DNA of 64,000 nucleotides from Bradyrhizobium sp. SZCCHNS1050 (GTDB taxonomy: Bacteria; Pseudomonadota; Alphaproteobacteria; Rhizobiales; Xanthobacteraceae), in assembly GCF_032484785.1 (NCBI RefSeq), contig NZ_JAUETR010000001.1, forward strand, positions 2,855,501-2,919,500, read 5' to 3'. The notes under the pieces are model-generated. The model did no database searches, was not told where the DNA came from, and was given only the letters and a program-made list of their open reading frames with translations. The translations under genes were made by a program, and so were the position numbers. Positions 9,299 through 18,530 of the stretch are shown here, one piece after another (positions within the stretch are counted from its first letter, which is position 1; each line of letters opens with the position of its first letter).

Positions 9299-9970
9299 AT
9301 GATGAGCCTCGGTCGTCACTCCGTCCTGCTCGACCTCGACGGCACTCTCATCGACTCCCAGCCCGGCATCGCCGCGAGCGCCCTAGCGGCGTTGCGCGCG
9401 CTCGGGCATGCACCGGACGACACGCTCGATATCCGCAGTGTCATCGGGCCGCCGCTGCAGGACATGTTGCGGGCGCTGCTGCAGGCGTATGACGACGATC
9501 GGGTCGACGAAGCGGTGACCGCCTATCGCCAGCATTAAGGCGAGAGCGGACTGTTCGGCAGCGAACTCTATGCCGGCATCCGGGACGCGCTGCACGAGAT
9601 GCATGGCGCGGGGGTGCGGCTCTATCTCGCGACATCCAAACGGGAGGTGTTTGCGCGCCGCATCCTCGAGCATCTCGATCTCGCGTCGCTGTTCGACGCC
9701 ATCCACGGCTCGGTGCCGTCAGGCCTGCTGGACCACAAGCCGGAGCTGCTCGCGCATATTCTCACCGCGCGGAATATCGCGCCCTCCGACGCGATCATGG
9801 TCGGTGACCGCCGCCACGACATTGCCGGCGCCCACGCGGTCAGGATGCGCAGCCTCGGCGTGCTCTGGGGCTATGGCAGCCGCGACGAGCTCGAGATGGC
9901 CGGCGCCGACCGCCTCGTGGAATGTCCGGCCGATCTCGCGCGCGCCGTGCTGTCGATGCTGAAGGTCTAG
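9299..9970 (+). pseudogene. HAD-family phosphatase (phosphoglycolate phosphatase-like) interrupted by an in-frame TAA
   Basis: Read through, this is a 223-residue HAD hydrolase: motif I DLDGTLIDSQ near residues 13-22, motif II Thr in YLATSKREVF, motif III Lys in DHKPELL, motif IV VGDRRHDIAG. A TAA at 9536-9538 interrupts one open frame; the same frame resumes at once with GESGLFGSELYAGI. Relatives carry Tyr at this position (YRxHYxExGLF), so TAC or TAT has become TAA. All catalytic motifs survive on either side. It is a recent nonsense mutation, a sequencing error, or two fragments; restart at internal ATGs would lack motif I. Starts next to the GST stop; ATG at 9302 also possible. Confidence 0.8.
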
Positions 9971-10090
9971 CTCGATCACAACCTCCTGTGTTCGCGACAC
10001 CCGATCGGTTCGCGCGTCAACCTTGCACCGGAACCGGAAAGCCGCGAATATTCCCGGCAGATCAGGGGTCATCACGGGACTATCACACAC

Positions 10091-10768
10091 ATGCAGTTCG
10101 ACGACGTCATCCTCGGCCGCCGCAGCATCCGCGGCTACAAGCCCGATCCGGTGCCGCGGGCGCTGATCGAGGAGATCATCGGGCTTGCGATGCGCGCGCC
10201 GTCGTCGATGAACAGCCAGCCCTGGAATTTCTACGTCATCACCGGCGAGCCGCTGAACCGCATCCGCGCCGGCAATACCGAGCGGATGGTCGCCGGCGTC
10301 CCGCAGTCGCGTGAATTCCGTATCGGCCAGCCCTTCGCGGGCGCGCATCGCGAGCGCCAGGTGCAGGTCGCCAAGCAGTTGTTCTCCGCCATGGGCATCG
10401 CGCGCGACGACAAGGACAAGCGACAGGACTGGGTGCTACGCGGCTTCCGCCAGTTCGACGCACCGGTCTGCATCATCGTGACCTATGATCGTGCGCTCGA
10501 CGGCAGCGACGACACGCCGTTCGACTGCGGCGCCGTCACCAATGCGCTGGTCAACGCCGCCTGGTCGCGCGGCCTCGGCGCCGTCATCAACAGCCAGGGC
10601 ATCATGCAATCGCCCGTGGTCCGCGAGCACGCCGGCATCGCCGACGACCAGGTCATCATGAAGAGCATCGCGCTGGGCTGGCCCGATCATGATTTTCCGG
10701 CCAACGCCGTGGTGTCGGAGCGGAAGCCGGTGAAGGAAGCGACGGTGTTCGTGGGGTTCGAGGACTAG
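10091..10768 (+). CDS. Nitroreductase family protein (FMN-dependent)
   Basis: 225 residues, flavin-dependent NAD(P)H oxidoreductase fold. The N-terminal FMN-phosphate motif RRSIRGYKPDPVP and the SSMNSQPWNFYVITG segment (residues 38-53) are hallmark nitroreductase sequences; the C-terminal ALGWPDHDFPANAV segment completes the FMN site. Normal length for the family. Its stop codon overlaps by 4 bp the stop of the convergent alpha/beta hydrolase. Physiological substrate cannot be read from sequence. Confidence 0.9.
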   Translation: MQFDDVILGRRSIRGYKPDPVPRALIEEIIGLAMRAPSSMNSQPWNFYVITGEPLNRIRAGNTERMVAGVPQSREFRIGQPFAGAHRERQVQVAKQLFSAMGIARDDKDKRQDWVLRGFRQFDAPVCIIVTYDRALDGSDDTPFDCGAVTNALVNAAWSRGLGAVINSQGIMQSPVVREHAGIADDQVIMKSIALGWPDHDFPANAVVSERKPVKEATVFVGFED

Positions 10769-11463
10769 TTGCGCTCCAAGCGCCGGCAGAAATCGTCGAT
10801 CACCGCCGCCGCGGCCTCGGCATGGGTTGCCAGCAGCATGTGCGGTGCATCCAGCTCGCACAGCTTGCAGTCGGGGCGTGCCGTGAGGATCTCGGCGGTC
10901 TGTCGCCGGCCCACGAGCCGATCCGCGCGGCCGTGCAGGCACAACGCCGGACAATTGGTCAGGGCCAACCGGTCGCATTTGTCGACGCGAAGGGCGTCCT
11001 TGGCGCGTGCTTGAAGAACTGCCGCAGGAAGCGATCTCAAGACGTCCTTCAGCTGCAGCCTGAGCTCCGGTGTCGCCATCCGTCCCATGATCATCGCGGC
11101 GAAGAGGTTTGATGGAAGCCATCTCAGATCGAGCAGCGACGCGACGTGCGAAAGCCAGGCCGGTAACGGATGGCGCGCGAAGCTCGATGCAAGGATGAGC
11201 CCTGCGACTCGCGCGTCAGTCGCTGCAATCTCGATGGCGATCGGTCCGGAGAACGACTCGCCGAGAATGACGAAGGGATCTCTCGGCAACCGCTCACTGA
11301 CGAAGGTCGCGAGCTGGTCGTAATCGAGCGGTCGATCGAGAGGGTAGGCGATGATCTGCGTCGGCCGGTTCGCGGACAGGCGCTCGGCAAGCGGCTTCAG
11401 GAGCTCTCCGGTTCCGTCCATTCCTGGCAGCAGGATGATGGCGATGGTCGTAGTCGGCGTCAT
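10765..11463 (-). CDS. Alpha/beta hydrolase
   Basis: 232 residues. The nucleophile elbow is GESFSG with Ser70; the oxyanion segment is LLPGMDGTG near residues 11-19; the acid is probably in LHGRADRLV and the general base His in LDAPHMLLATH. No signal peptide. ATG at 11463 preferred; ATG at 11478 adds five residues. Overlaps the nitroreductase tail-to-tail. The following upstream 950 bp contain no convincing gene. Esterase, thioesterase or lipase activity is possible; not resolved. Confidence 0.82.
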   Translation of the reverse strand: MTPTTTIAIILLPGMDGTGELLKPLAERLSANRPTQIIAYPLDRPLDYDQLATFVSERLPRDPFVILGESFSGPIAIEIAATDARVAGLILASSFARHPLPAWLSHVASLLDLRWLPSNLFAAMIMGRMATPELRLQLKDVLRSLPAAVLQARAKDALRVDKCDRLALTNCPALCLHGRADRLVGRRQTAEILTARPDCKLCELDAPHMLLATHAEAAAAVIDDFCRRLERN

Positions 11464-11667
11464 ATGATGTTGTAGCACATCCTAATCGTGACCATCGCGG
11501 GATGGGTCGGCCGGTACGGTGGGGCGGCAGCGTGCCCACCCTCGATCAGCGACTTGGTGGGCACGGCGCCACCGCGATCACGTTCGGAGACAGCATAGCT
11601 GCGCCTTTGCCCTCCTTACGGCCCCGGCCGTCGGGCTACTCTATCACCAATCAATTTTTGACTTGCG

Positions 11668-12050
11668 TTATTTCCGAAATCATGTTCTTATCCGCGCATC
11701 CCGTCCTCATGCAGAGGGGCGTACGCGTCGTCACGATACGTAGAGGCGGGGAGCGGTGGCCGCGTGCCTGTCAGGCGCTCTTGCGCTGACGAACGGCAGC
11801 GCGCGGACGGTCAAGCCGTGTGGTCCTGGCGCCCCGATGCTGGCGCCAATCTCGCGATGACGTTCGTGCGTCGTGGCGGGCGACGGGGGCAAACAAGCCG
11901 GTCCCCGGGGAGAGTACGGAGCAGCCGTTAAACCCATCGCGCAGGGAGGGCCGGGATGTCTCGGCTGAACCTGTGGTGACCGCCGCGTGCATTTTCTTTC
12001 GCACGCGGGCCATGGGGGCGGCCAGCTCCCGGCCTTCCCTGCGCCCTCGC
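11668..12050 (-). repeat. Dispersed structured intergenic repeat, copy A
   Basis: Homologous, in opposite orientation, to 21285-21690. Read on the minus strand it opens with the arm of a long stem (plus-strand 12027-12042 paired with 11941-11956; 15 of 16 positions pair), encloses a second hairpin (12001-12008 paired with 11983-11990, 10-nt loop), then the block ACTCTCCCCGGGGACCGG, a GCCAGGACCACACG block and a tail CCTCTGCATGAGGACGGGA ending in an AT-rich GATTTCGGAAAT segment. The same order of blocks is present in copy B. I recall similar sequences between genes in other Bradyrhizobium genomes, but know no established name or function. Confidence 0.8.
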
Positions 12051-12199
12051 ATTTTCAGAGGGCGAGATCGATCAGCATAGCTCGGGCAAGCATGGCCGCG
12101 AGATCGACGCAGCGCGTCTCGTTAGCAACTCTCCGATGATCAACGATGCCTTGGCTGATGTGAGCACGCGCCTCGCAGAACGATCAGTTCTCACCTCGT

Positions 12200-12317
12200 C
12201 CCGCTTGCGGGGAGAGGTCGGATTGCATCGAAGATGCAATCCGGGTGACGGGGGCTCTCCGCGAGTCTGGTGTGCATGGAGAGCCCCCCTCACCCCAGCC
12301 CTCTCCCCGCAAGCGGG
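12200..12317. repeat. Long nested inverted repeat (three-way-junction fold)
   Basis: Outer 17-bp perfect stem CCCGCTTGCGGGGAGAG (12200-12216) with 12301-12317; inside it two independent hairpins: GATTGCATC/GATGCAATC (12221-12229 with 12233-12241, loop GAA) and an 11-bp stem 12250-12260 with 12278-12288. Together they form a cruciform or three-way junction. Sequences of this kind recur in Rhizobiales intergenic regions. Located downstream of purC, where it might help terminate or protect the purC message, but no U-run is present. Confidence 0.75.
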
Positions 12318-12414
12318 GCGGGGGAGCGCACCGCCGATACGGTACCAGTTCGACTCCCACTCCGAAGAAAATACTGCCTTCGGCTCCGTGATCGCGGCGA
12401 GAGACGTGCAGTGC

Positions 12415-13329
12415 TCAGATCTTCAGCTCGCTGCCCGTCACCCGCCGGAACGCCTCCAGATAGCGCTGGCTGGTCGCATCCACCACGCTCTGCGGCAAGG
12501 GCGGCGGGGGGGCGTCGCCGTTCCAGCGGCCGGCACGGCGCTCGGCATCGAGATAGTCGCGCAGCGGCTGCTTATCGAAGCTCGGCTGCGGCTGGCCCGG
12601 CTGATAGGCATCGACGGCCCAGAAGCGCGACGAGTCGGGCGTCATCACCTCGTCGATCAGGATGATGTGACCGTCCTTGTCGCGGCCGAACTCGAACTTG
12701 GTGTCGGCGATGATGATGCCCTGCTCGCGCGCCAGCTTTTCACCCAGCGTGTAGACCGCGCGCGTCATGCTCTCCAGCGTAAACGCGGTGTCGTCGCCGA
12801 CCACCTCGCGCATTCGCGCAATGGTGATGTTCTCGTCATGGCCGGTCTCGGCCTTGGTCGCGGGGCTGAAGATCGCGGGGTCGAGCTTCTGGCTCTCGAC
12901 GAGGCCGGCGGGAAGCTGCTCGCCGGCCAGCGTGCCATGGGCCGCATATTCCTTCCAGGCCGAGCCGGAGAGATAGCCGCGGATCACGCATTCGATCGGG
13001 AACACGGTGGTGCGGTTGCACAGCATCGCGCGCCCGAGAATCTCGTCGCGATGCGGCGCCAGCGCTGGCACCTCCGCGATGATCGTGTCGGTGTCGGCCG
13101 AGATCATGTGGTGATGCACCACGCCTTCGAGCGCGTTGAACCAGTAGGCCGAGATCTGCGTCAGCACCGCGCCCTTCATCGGGATGGTTTCGTTCATCAC
13201 GACGTCGAAGGCCGAGATCCGGTCGGTGGTCAGCAGCAGCACGCGGTCGTCGCCGACGGCATAGATGTCGCGGACCTTGCCGCGGCCGATCTTCGGGAGC
13301 GGCAGATTGCTGGCGAGAAGCGTGGTCAT
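12415..13329 (-). CDS. purC: Phosphoribosylaminoimidazole-succinocarboxamide synthase
   Basis: Purine synthesis step joining CAIR and aspartate (SAICAR synthetase). 304 residues with the family signature segments: [26 protein letters not shown] near residues 17-42, [22 protein letters not shown] (PIE..VRGY core), and [28 protein letters not shown] near the ATP/Mg site. Start ATG at 13329 begins [17 protein letters not shown]. Slightly longer than the 237-residue enterobacterial enzyme, as usual for this longer-type PurC. Pirin lies 42 bp upstream on the same strand. Confidence 0.96.
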   Translation of the reverse strand: MTTLLASNLPLPKIGRGKVRDIYAVGDDRVLLLTTDRISAFDVVMNETIPMKGAVLTQISAYWFNALEGVVHHHMISADTDTIIAEVPALAPHRDEILGRAMLCNRTTVFPIECVIRGYLSGSAWKEYAAHGTLAGEQLPAGLVESQKLDPAIFSPATKAETGHDENITIARMREVVGDDTAFTLESMTRAVYTLGEKLAREQGIIIADTKFEFGRDKDGHIILIDEVMTPDSSRFWAVDAYQPGQPQPSFDKQPLRDYLDAERRAGRWNGDAPPPPLPQSVVDATSQRYLEAFRRVTGSELKI

Positions 13330-13371
13330 CGTGCAGAGCCTTCGAAACGGGAGCGTTGCGACCGCAATAGC

Positions 13372-14289
13372 CTATTCCGGCAGCGGAATGAACTCGTGCT
13401 CCTGCGGAACGGCGGCGAAGCGGCCGGTTTTCCAGTCCTGCTTGGCCTGCTCGATGCGCTCCTTGCTGGAGGAGACGAAATTCCACCACACGTGCCGCGG
13501 CCCTTCCAGGGCGTCGCCGCCAAGGAACATCATCCGGGTCGGCTTCACCGTGCGCACGCTGATGGCGTCGCCCGGGCGGAAGATCAGGAGCCGCGGGCCC
13601 TCGTGGCGCTCGCGCGCGATCTCGACCTCGCCATCGACGATATAGATGGCGCGCTCCTCGTGATCGGGATCGAGCGGCACCACCGTGCCGGCCTGCGCCG
13701 TGACCTCGACATAGAACCAGGGCGAGACCATCGTCACCGGCGAGGCCGCGCCGAACGCCTTGCCGGCAATGACGCGCGCGGAGAAGCCGGTGTCGCTGAC
13801 CGTCGGCAGCGCGTCCGCCGCGTAGTGCTGGAAGCTCGGCGCGATCTCTTCCGATTCGACCGGCAGCGCGATCCAGCTCTGCAGGCCCAGCATCTTCTGC
13901 CCGTTCTGCCGCTGCAGGTCGGGCGTGCGCTCGGAATGGGCGATGCCGCGGCCCGCCGTCATCAGGTTCATCGCGCCGGGCTGGATCTCCCGCACGTTGC
14001 CCTCGCTGTCGCGATGCATGATGGCGCCGTCGAACAGATAGGTGACGGTGGCAAGCCCGATATGCGGATGCGGCCGCACGTCCATGCCCTTGCCGGACAT
14101 GAACTGCACCGGGCCGAAATGATCGAAGAAGATGAACGGGCCGACCATCTGGCGTCGGCCGTGCGGCAGCGCGCGGCGCACCGCAAAACCGTCGCCGAGA
14201 TCGCGGGTGCGCGGCACGATGACGTGCTCCAGCGCATCGCACGAGGTGGGATCGCCGAACTCGGGATCGATCGATGGCTGCCAGCTCAT
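13372..14289 (-). CDS. Pirin family protein (bicupin)
   Basis: 305 residues. The N-terminal cupin carries the metal-binding signature VRPHPHIGLATVTYLFDG with two His, and the segment FIFFDHFGPVQF typical of pirins; a C-terminal pirin domain follows (GDAISVRTVKPTRMMFLGG). Bacterial pirins bind a metal and some show quercetin dioxygenase activity; specific role unknown. Start at 14289 supported by AGGAGCGCCCC just before the ATG. Same strand and 42 bp upstream of purC; the pairing looks positional rather than functional. Confidence 0.9.
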   Translation of the reverse strand: MSWQPSIDPEFGDPTSCDALEHVIVPRTRDLGDGFAVRRALPHGRRQMVGPFIFFDHFGPVQFMSGKGMDVRPHPHIGLATVTYLFDGAIMHRDSEGNVREIQPGAMNLMTAGRGIAHSERTPDLQRQNGQKMLGLQSWIALPVESEEIAPSFQHYAADALPTVSDTGFSARVIAGKAFGAASPVTMVSPWFYVEVTAQAGTVVPLDPDHEERAIYIVDGEVEIARERHEGPRLLIFRPGDAISVRTVKPTRMMFLGGDALEGPRHVWWNFVSSSKERIEQAKQDWKTGRFAAVPQEHEFIPLPE

Positions 14290-14429
14290 GGGGCGCTCCT
14301 GCAATGTGGTCGCGCGAGCTTAGCAGCTTCACGAAGGCGAGGGCAGGGCACGAGGTCGCGGCATCCGCGCGATTTGAACGAAGCGAAGCTCCGGCCTAGA
14401 GTTCCGGCGCTGACAACGGACCCGTGACG

Positions 14430-15482
14430 ATGACGCTCGAAAGCCTCGATCTCGCGCTTCGCGCCGCCGCCATCGCGCTGCTGGCCGTGCTCGCCGTCGC
14501 GCTGGGACGCGATCTCGGCAGGCAATGGCGCGGCCGGCTCGCGATCGCGCTGGCGCTGGGCTCGGCCGCGCATGCCGCGACCTTCAACATCGGCGGCACG
14601 GCCGCGCCATCGCTCGCTTCCGCGCCGCTGATTGCGGTGGCGACCGCCGATATCGTCGTGCTCTGGCTGTTCTGCCGCGCGCTGTTCGACGACGGCTTTG
14701 CGTTGCGTTGGCTGCACGGCCTGATCTGGCTCGCGGTGTTCGGCTTCAGCCTGCTGAGCTGTCTCGTGCTGGGGCCTGCCGGACATGGACGGCTCGTGAT
14801 CGTCGCCAATAATGTGCTGGCTCTCGGCTTCCTCGGCCTGACCTTGGCGCAGACCATCCGTTCCTGGGCGGCGGATCTCGTCGAGGGAAGGCGGCGCATC
14901 CGCGCCTTCGTCGTGATCGCGGCGCTGTCCTACGGTGGTGTCAATGCGCTGCTGCAGATGGCGTCCGCCGGCAGCGGCCCGTCGGAGCTCGCCAATGTGG
15001 TCAATGCGGCGATGTTCTTGGTCGTGGTCGGCGCCGTTGCGCTGATGCTGCTCAAGGTCGGTGCCGGCGATGTGCTCGCGCCGGAGGCGCCACCGGCCGC
15101 GGCGCTCGAAGCGGTGGCTCCGAAAGCCGCCGACCGCAGGTTGGTGGACGCGCTGATGCGGCTGATGGCGGACGAGCGGATCTATCGTCAGGAGAACGTC
15201 ACGATCGGCATGCTGGCGACGAAGCTCTCCATTCCTGAATACCGGCTGCGGCGGCTGATCAATGGCGAGCTCGGCTACCGCAACTTCAACACCTTCCTCA
15301 ACGCCCACCGCATCGAGGAGGCCAAGGCCGCGCTGGCCGATCCCGCCCAGGCCGAGGTGCCCGTGATCACCATCGCGATGGACGCTGGGTTCCAGTCGCT
15401 TGGGCCCTTCAACCGCGCCTTCAAGGCGGTGACCGGGGTGACGCCGACCGAATACCGGCGCATGAGGCTGTCGGCGGCGTGA
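14430..15482 (+). CDS. AraC-type regulator with N-terminal membrane domain
   Basis: 350 residues. The N-terminal 210 residues form about six or seven hydrophobic helices (for example LALRAAAIALLAVLAVALG and AAMFLVVVGAVALMLL), and the C-terminal ~100 residues are an AraC DNA-binding domain: first helix-turn-helix VTIGMLATKLSIPEYRLRRLIN, second ITIAMDAGFQSLGPFNRAFK, ending GVTPTEYRR. Thus a membrane-anchored one-component regulator. A GTG at 14424 is an alternative start. Divergent from pirin and 140 bp upstream of a serine hydrolase that it may regulate (inference). Confidence 0.88.
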   Translation: MTLESLDLALRAAAIALLAVLAVALGRDLGRQWRGRLAIALALGSAAHAATFNIGGTAAPSLASAPLIAVATADIVVLWLFCRALFDDGFALRWLHGLIWLAVFGFSLLSCLVLGPAGHGRLVIVANNVLALGFLGLTLAQTIRSWAADLVEGRRRIRAFVVIAALSYGGVNALLQMASAGSGPSELANVVNAAMFLVVVGAVALMLLKVGAGDVLAPEAPPAAALEAVAPKAADRRLVDALMRLMADERIYRQENVTIGMLATKLSIPEYRLRRLINGELGYRNFNTFLNAHRIEEAKAALADPAQAEVPVITIAMDAGFQSLGPFNRAFKAVTGVTPTEYRRMRLSAA

Positions 15483-15623
15483 TCTGTTCAGCCTTGAAAC
15501 TGCAGAGGAATTCCAGAATCGGCGAGATCCCGGCGATTCTCGGCTGGGATGATTTCCGAAATCGGCGAGCGTCCGGGCCGCAGCCGCAGTCTGGTCCGGC
15601 AGATCCAACTGCCGGAGCTCCTC

Positions 15624-17030
15624 ATGACCAGACGCCGCCTGCTGCTTGCCCTCGTTGCCACCACCGCGCTGACCGCCCTGGCGGTCGGCGGCGCCCGCGC
15701 CCGCGATGTGCCGAAGGTGGCAACCGGCTTCATCGCCAGCCTCCTGTGCTCGGAGACCTTCGTCTCCGGTCTCGACCCGGACCGCACGCTCTCCGAGACC
15801 CGGGCCGCGATGCCCGGCGCCGGCCTGCTGAGCTGGGCGATGGACGTCCGCGTCGATCGCGCCGCCAAGGACGTCACCGTGACGCTGCTCGGGATCGGGC
15901 AGAGCCGGGCCGTGTATCGCGACGGGCTCGGCTGCCACATGGACCATGGCGAAGCGGCGGATTGGCCGGCCATCCGGCCCGCTGCGCCAACCCCCGCTTT
16001 GCTGCCCGACATCGCTCCGCCACGCGTCGTCGCGCCGGTCACTCCGGCCCTCGCGGCAGCGCTGGATCGCGCCTTTGCCGAGCCGGACTCGCCGCCGTTC
16101 CGGCATACCCATGCTGTCCTGGTGATGAAGGACGGCAAGGTGATCGCCGAGCGCTACGCCCAGGGCTTCACGCTCGACACGCCGCTGCTCGGCTTCTCTG
16201 CGACCAAGTCGATGACCGCGACCTTGATCGGCATTCTCGTCCGCCAGGGCAAGCTCGCGCTGCATACGCCCGCGCCCATCGCGGCGTGGCGGGACGACAA
16301 AGATCCGCGCCACGCCATCACCGTCGATCACCTCTTGCGCCACACCGCAGGCCTCGCGCTCGGCAGCTCGCTGCAGGCCTCGCTGTTCTCTGTGCTCGAG
16401 CCTGTCAACCGCATGAAATTCGTCGAAACGGACCGCGCCGCCTTCGCCGAAACCATGCCGCTCGAAACCACGCCGGGCGCGGTCAGCAATTATCACGACG
16501 GCAACACCGTCATCCTCTCTCATCTCATCCGCGACGCCGTCGGCGGCAGCGCTGCGGATGTGCTGCGTTTTGCGCATCGCGAGCTGTTCGATCCGCTCGG
16601 CATGACCAGCGTCACCCTCGAATTCGATGCCGCCGGCACACCGGAGGGATCGAGCCAGATGCTGGCCTCGGCGCGCGACTGGGCGCGGCTCGGCCAGCTC
16701 TATCTCGACGACGGCGTCGTCGCCGGCCGGCGCATCCTGCCCGCGGGCTGGGTCGCGTATGTCAGCGCGCCGACGCCCGGCGCGTTCGTCGGCCTCGGCG
16801 CCGGCTTCTGGACCAACAGTGGCGACAGCTTTGGCGCCAACTACCGCACCTCCCATGGCTGGCCGCGCGACGCGTTCTTCGCCAAGGGCACGCTCGGCCA
16901 ATATGTCATCGTCGTCCCGTCGGAGCGCCTCGTCATCACGCGTTTCGGCCGCACCGTGAACTGGCCGCCGGAGGCCGATGGCGTCGCGCAGCTCGTGAGC
17001 GACGTGATCGCGGCGACGCAGGGAGAATGA
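15624..17030 (+). CDS. Exported serine hydrolase (class C beta-lactamase family)
   Basis: 468 residues with a clear signal peptide (MTRRRLLLALVATTALTALAVGGARA), so periplasmic. The nucleophile motif is SATK (Ser192, Lys195); a second motif region is SNYHDGN near residue 288. A 130-residue segment of unknown role precedes the catalytic domain. Start at 15624 follows GGAG; the earlier in-frame ATG at 15549 would bury the signal peptide. Follows the membrane AraC-type regulator; convergent with MmgE/PrpD. Probably an esterase or carboxypeptidase-like enzyme. Confidence 0.85.
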   Translation: MTRRRLLLALVATTALTALAVGGARARDVPKVATGFIASLLCSETFVSGLDPDRTLSETRAAMPGAGLLSWAMDVRVDRAAKDVTVTLLGIGQSRAVYRDGLGCHMDHGEAADWPAIRPAAPTPALLPDIAPPRVVAPVTPALAAALDRAFAEPDSPPFRHTHAVLVMKDGKVIAERYAQGFTLDTPLLGFSATKSMTATLIGILVRQGKLALHTPAPIAAWRDDKDPRHAITVDHLLRHTAGLALGSSLQASLFSVLEPVNRMKFVETDRAAFAETMPLETTPGAVSNYHDGNTVILSHLIRDAVGGSAADVLRFAHRELFDPLGMTSVTLEFDAAGTPEGSSQMLASARDWARLGQLYLDDGVVAGRRILPAGWVAYVSAPTPGAFVGLGAGFWTNSGDSFGANYRTSHGWPRDAFFAKGTLGQYVIVVPSERLVITRFGRTVNWPPEADGVAQLVSDVIAATQGE

Positions 17031-17038
17031 CGCATGCG

Positions 17039-18409
17039 TTATGCTCTTCCCAAAGCGGTGGCCTGCTCGACACGTTCGAATCGCTCCAGCGACAGGATCG
17101 CGTCGGCGAAGCTCTGTGCCCGGCTGCTCAGCACTGGCCGCGCCAGCGTCAGAAACTTGTCGCTCATCGCCTGTGCTGTCGGGAACGAGGTCGGCTCGCC
17201 GGAAGGATCGTCGTGCAGCCGCTCGTGCACGCCATCCGCGGTGGTGATGGTGACGCGCGCGCCGAACGGATGGCTGCGGCCGATCTCCAATTTGTCGTCC
17301 TGCACGACGTCGAACTTGTCGGCCAGCGCATTGATCGCGGCGTCACCAAGGCGCGTGTAGTCGTCCCAGCCGAAGCGGCCCTGGTCGAGCGCGAGCGCGC
17401 CGGTGAAGAACATCGAGAACTGGCCGCCGACGATCGAGGTCGGATGGCGTTTGGTGGCGGCATCGCCCGTCAGGGTGATGCCGTTGCGATGCAGGCCGAT
17501 CTCGACGCGCTTGACCTGGTCCGGCGTCAGATTGTGCTCGCGGCGCAGGGCGATGATGGCGTCGATCGCTGCATGGGTATAGCGGCAGCTCGGATACGGC
17601 TTCACGCCGATCTTCATCGTCTCATAGGTGGAGCCGAGCCCGGCGACGGCCTTGTCGTGATGCGGCGTGTCGGTGTAGCCGACGAGGAGGCCGTGCTTGC
17701 CCTCGACGGATTCGATCGCGCCGACGAAGCCGTTCTTGGCGAGCGTCGCCGCGATCACGCCGTTCATCGCCGACGCCCCGACCTGATAGCGCTTGTTCCA
17801 GGCGCCGTTGACGAGAAACTGCAGCGAGCCCGCGGCCTGGCTGCCGGAGACGCCGAAAGCGTAGATCAACTGCTGCTCCGACAGCCCGAACAGCTTGGCG
17901 GCGGCGGCCGCCGCGCCATAGGTGCCGGCGGTCGCGGTCGGGTGGAAGCCGCGGGCATAATGCGAGGTCGGATCGAGCGCGTTGCCGAGCCGGCAGCACA
18001 CCTCGTAACCGGCGACGATCGCGGTCAGGACCTCGCGGCCCGAGGCGCCGACCATCTCGCCGACGGCGAAGGCGGCCGGCACCACCGGCGCGCTCGGATG
18101 CAGCGAGGAATCGGCGTGGGTATCGTCGAAGTCGAGCGAATGGCCCATCGTGCCGTTGAGCAGCGCCGCCACCGCCGGCGTCCAGGTTCTGTCGTCGCCG
18201 AATACGGTCGCCTCGCCCGCTGCATCGAGCTTCAGCGCCGCCAGCATCTTCACCACCGACGGCGTCGATTCCGCCTCGCGCCGGGCCCGGATGGCGCTGC
18301 CGAGGAAGTCGAGCGTCAGCACCTTGGCGCGGTCGAGCACCTCGGGCGGGATATCGTCATATTTCAGCTCCGCGACATAGGCGGCGAGCGTTGCGGTTTC
18401 CTGGGCCAT
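17039..18409 (-). CDS. MmgE/PrpD family protein
   Basis: 456 residues of the 2-methylcitrate dehydratase/cis-aconitate decarboxylase family. Recognisable blocks are LTLDFLGSAIRARRE, NGTMGHSLDFDDTH with the conserved D-D-T-H, GYEVCCRLGNAL, RGFHPTATAGTYGAAAAAAKL, and KPYPSCRYTHAAIDAI. Start MAQETATLAAYVAEL at 18409; longer frame upstream is not supported. Convergent with the exported serine hydrolase and divergent from the FUSC gene. Whether it acts in the methylcitrate cycle is unknown as no prpBC genes are near. Confidence 0.9.
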   Translation of the reverse strand: MAQETATLAAYVAELKYDDIPPEVLDRAKVLTLDFLGSAIRARREAESTPSVVKMLAALKLDAAGEATVFGDDRTWTPAVAALLNGTMGHSLDFDDTHADSSLHPSAPVVPAAFAVGEMVGASGREVLTAIVAGYEVCCRLGNALDPTSHYARGFHPTATAGTYGAAAAAAKLFGLSEQQLIYAFGVSGSQAAGSLQFLVNGAWNKRYQVGASAMNGVIAATLAKNGFVGAIESVEGKHGLLVGYTDTPHHDKAVAGLGSTYETMKIGVKPYPSCRYTHAAIDAIIALRREHNLTPDQVKRVEIGLHRNGITLTGDAATKRHPTSIVGGQFSMFFTGALALDQGRFGWDDYTRLGDAAINALADKFDVVQDDKLEIGRSHPFGARVTITTADGVHERLHDDPSGEPTSFPTAQAMSDKFLTLARPVLSSRAQSFADAILSLERFERVEQATALGRA

Positions 18410-18530
18410 CGTGTTTCCTCGCATCGTTGCAATGACCGTAGGCAAGCCGATTCCGCCTTTCAAGCCGGTTCGGCCCGGTGGGGAGCTGCCATGCCGCGAT
18501 CGCGCTGGTGCTTTTCGAGGTGAGCGACTG

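Larger units (their letters stand above)
11464..12414. other. 950-bp non-coding region holding two repeat structures
   Basis: No reading frame here has recognisable protein features; the longest frames are compositional shadows. The part 11464-11667 is ordinary unique-looking sequence with a moderately AT-rich patch (about 11640-11690). It is followed by the minus-strand copy of the dispersed structured repeat (11668-12050) and by a long nested inverted repeat (12200-12317) before the purC stop at 12415. Confidence 0.7.

Noticed and set aside
11820..12080. Short ORFs inside the dispersed repeat
   Set aside because: The two repeat copies keep structure and nucleotide blocks but not reading frames, so the repeat is not protein-coding.
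12136..14427. 763-residue plus-strand ORF opposite purC and pirin
   Set aside because: Overlaps two well-recognised genes on the other strand and has a His/Arg/Asp-rich shadow composition.
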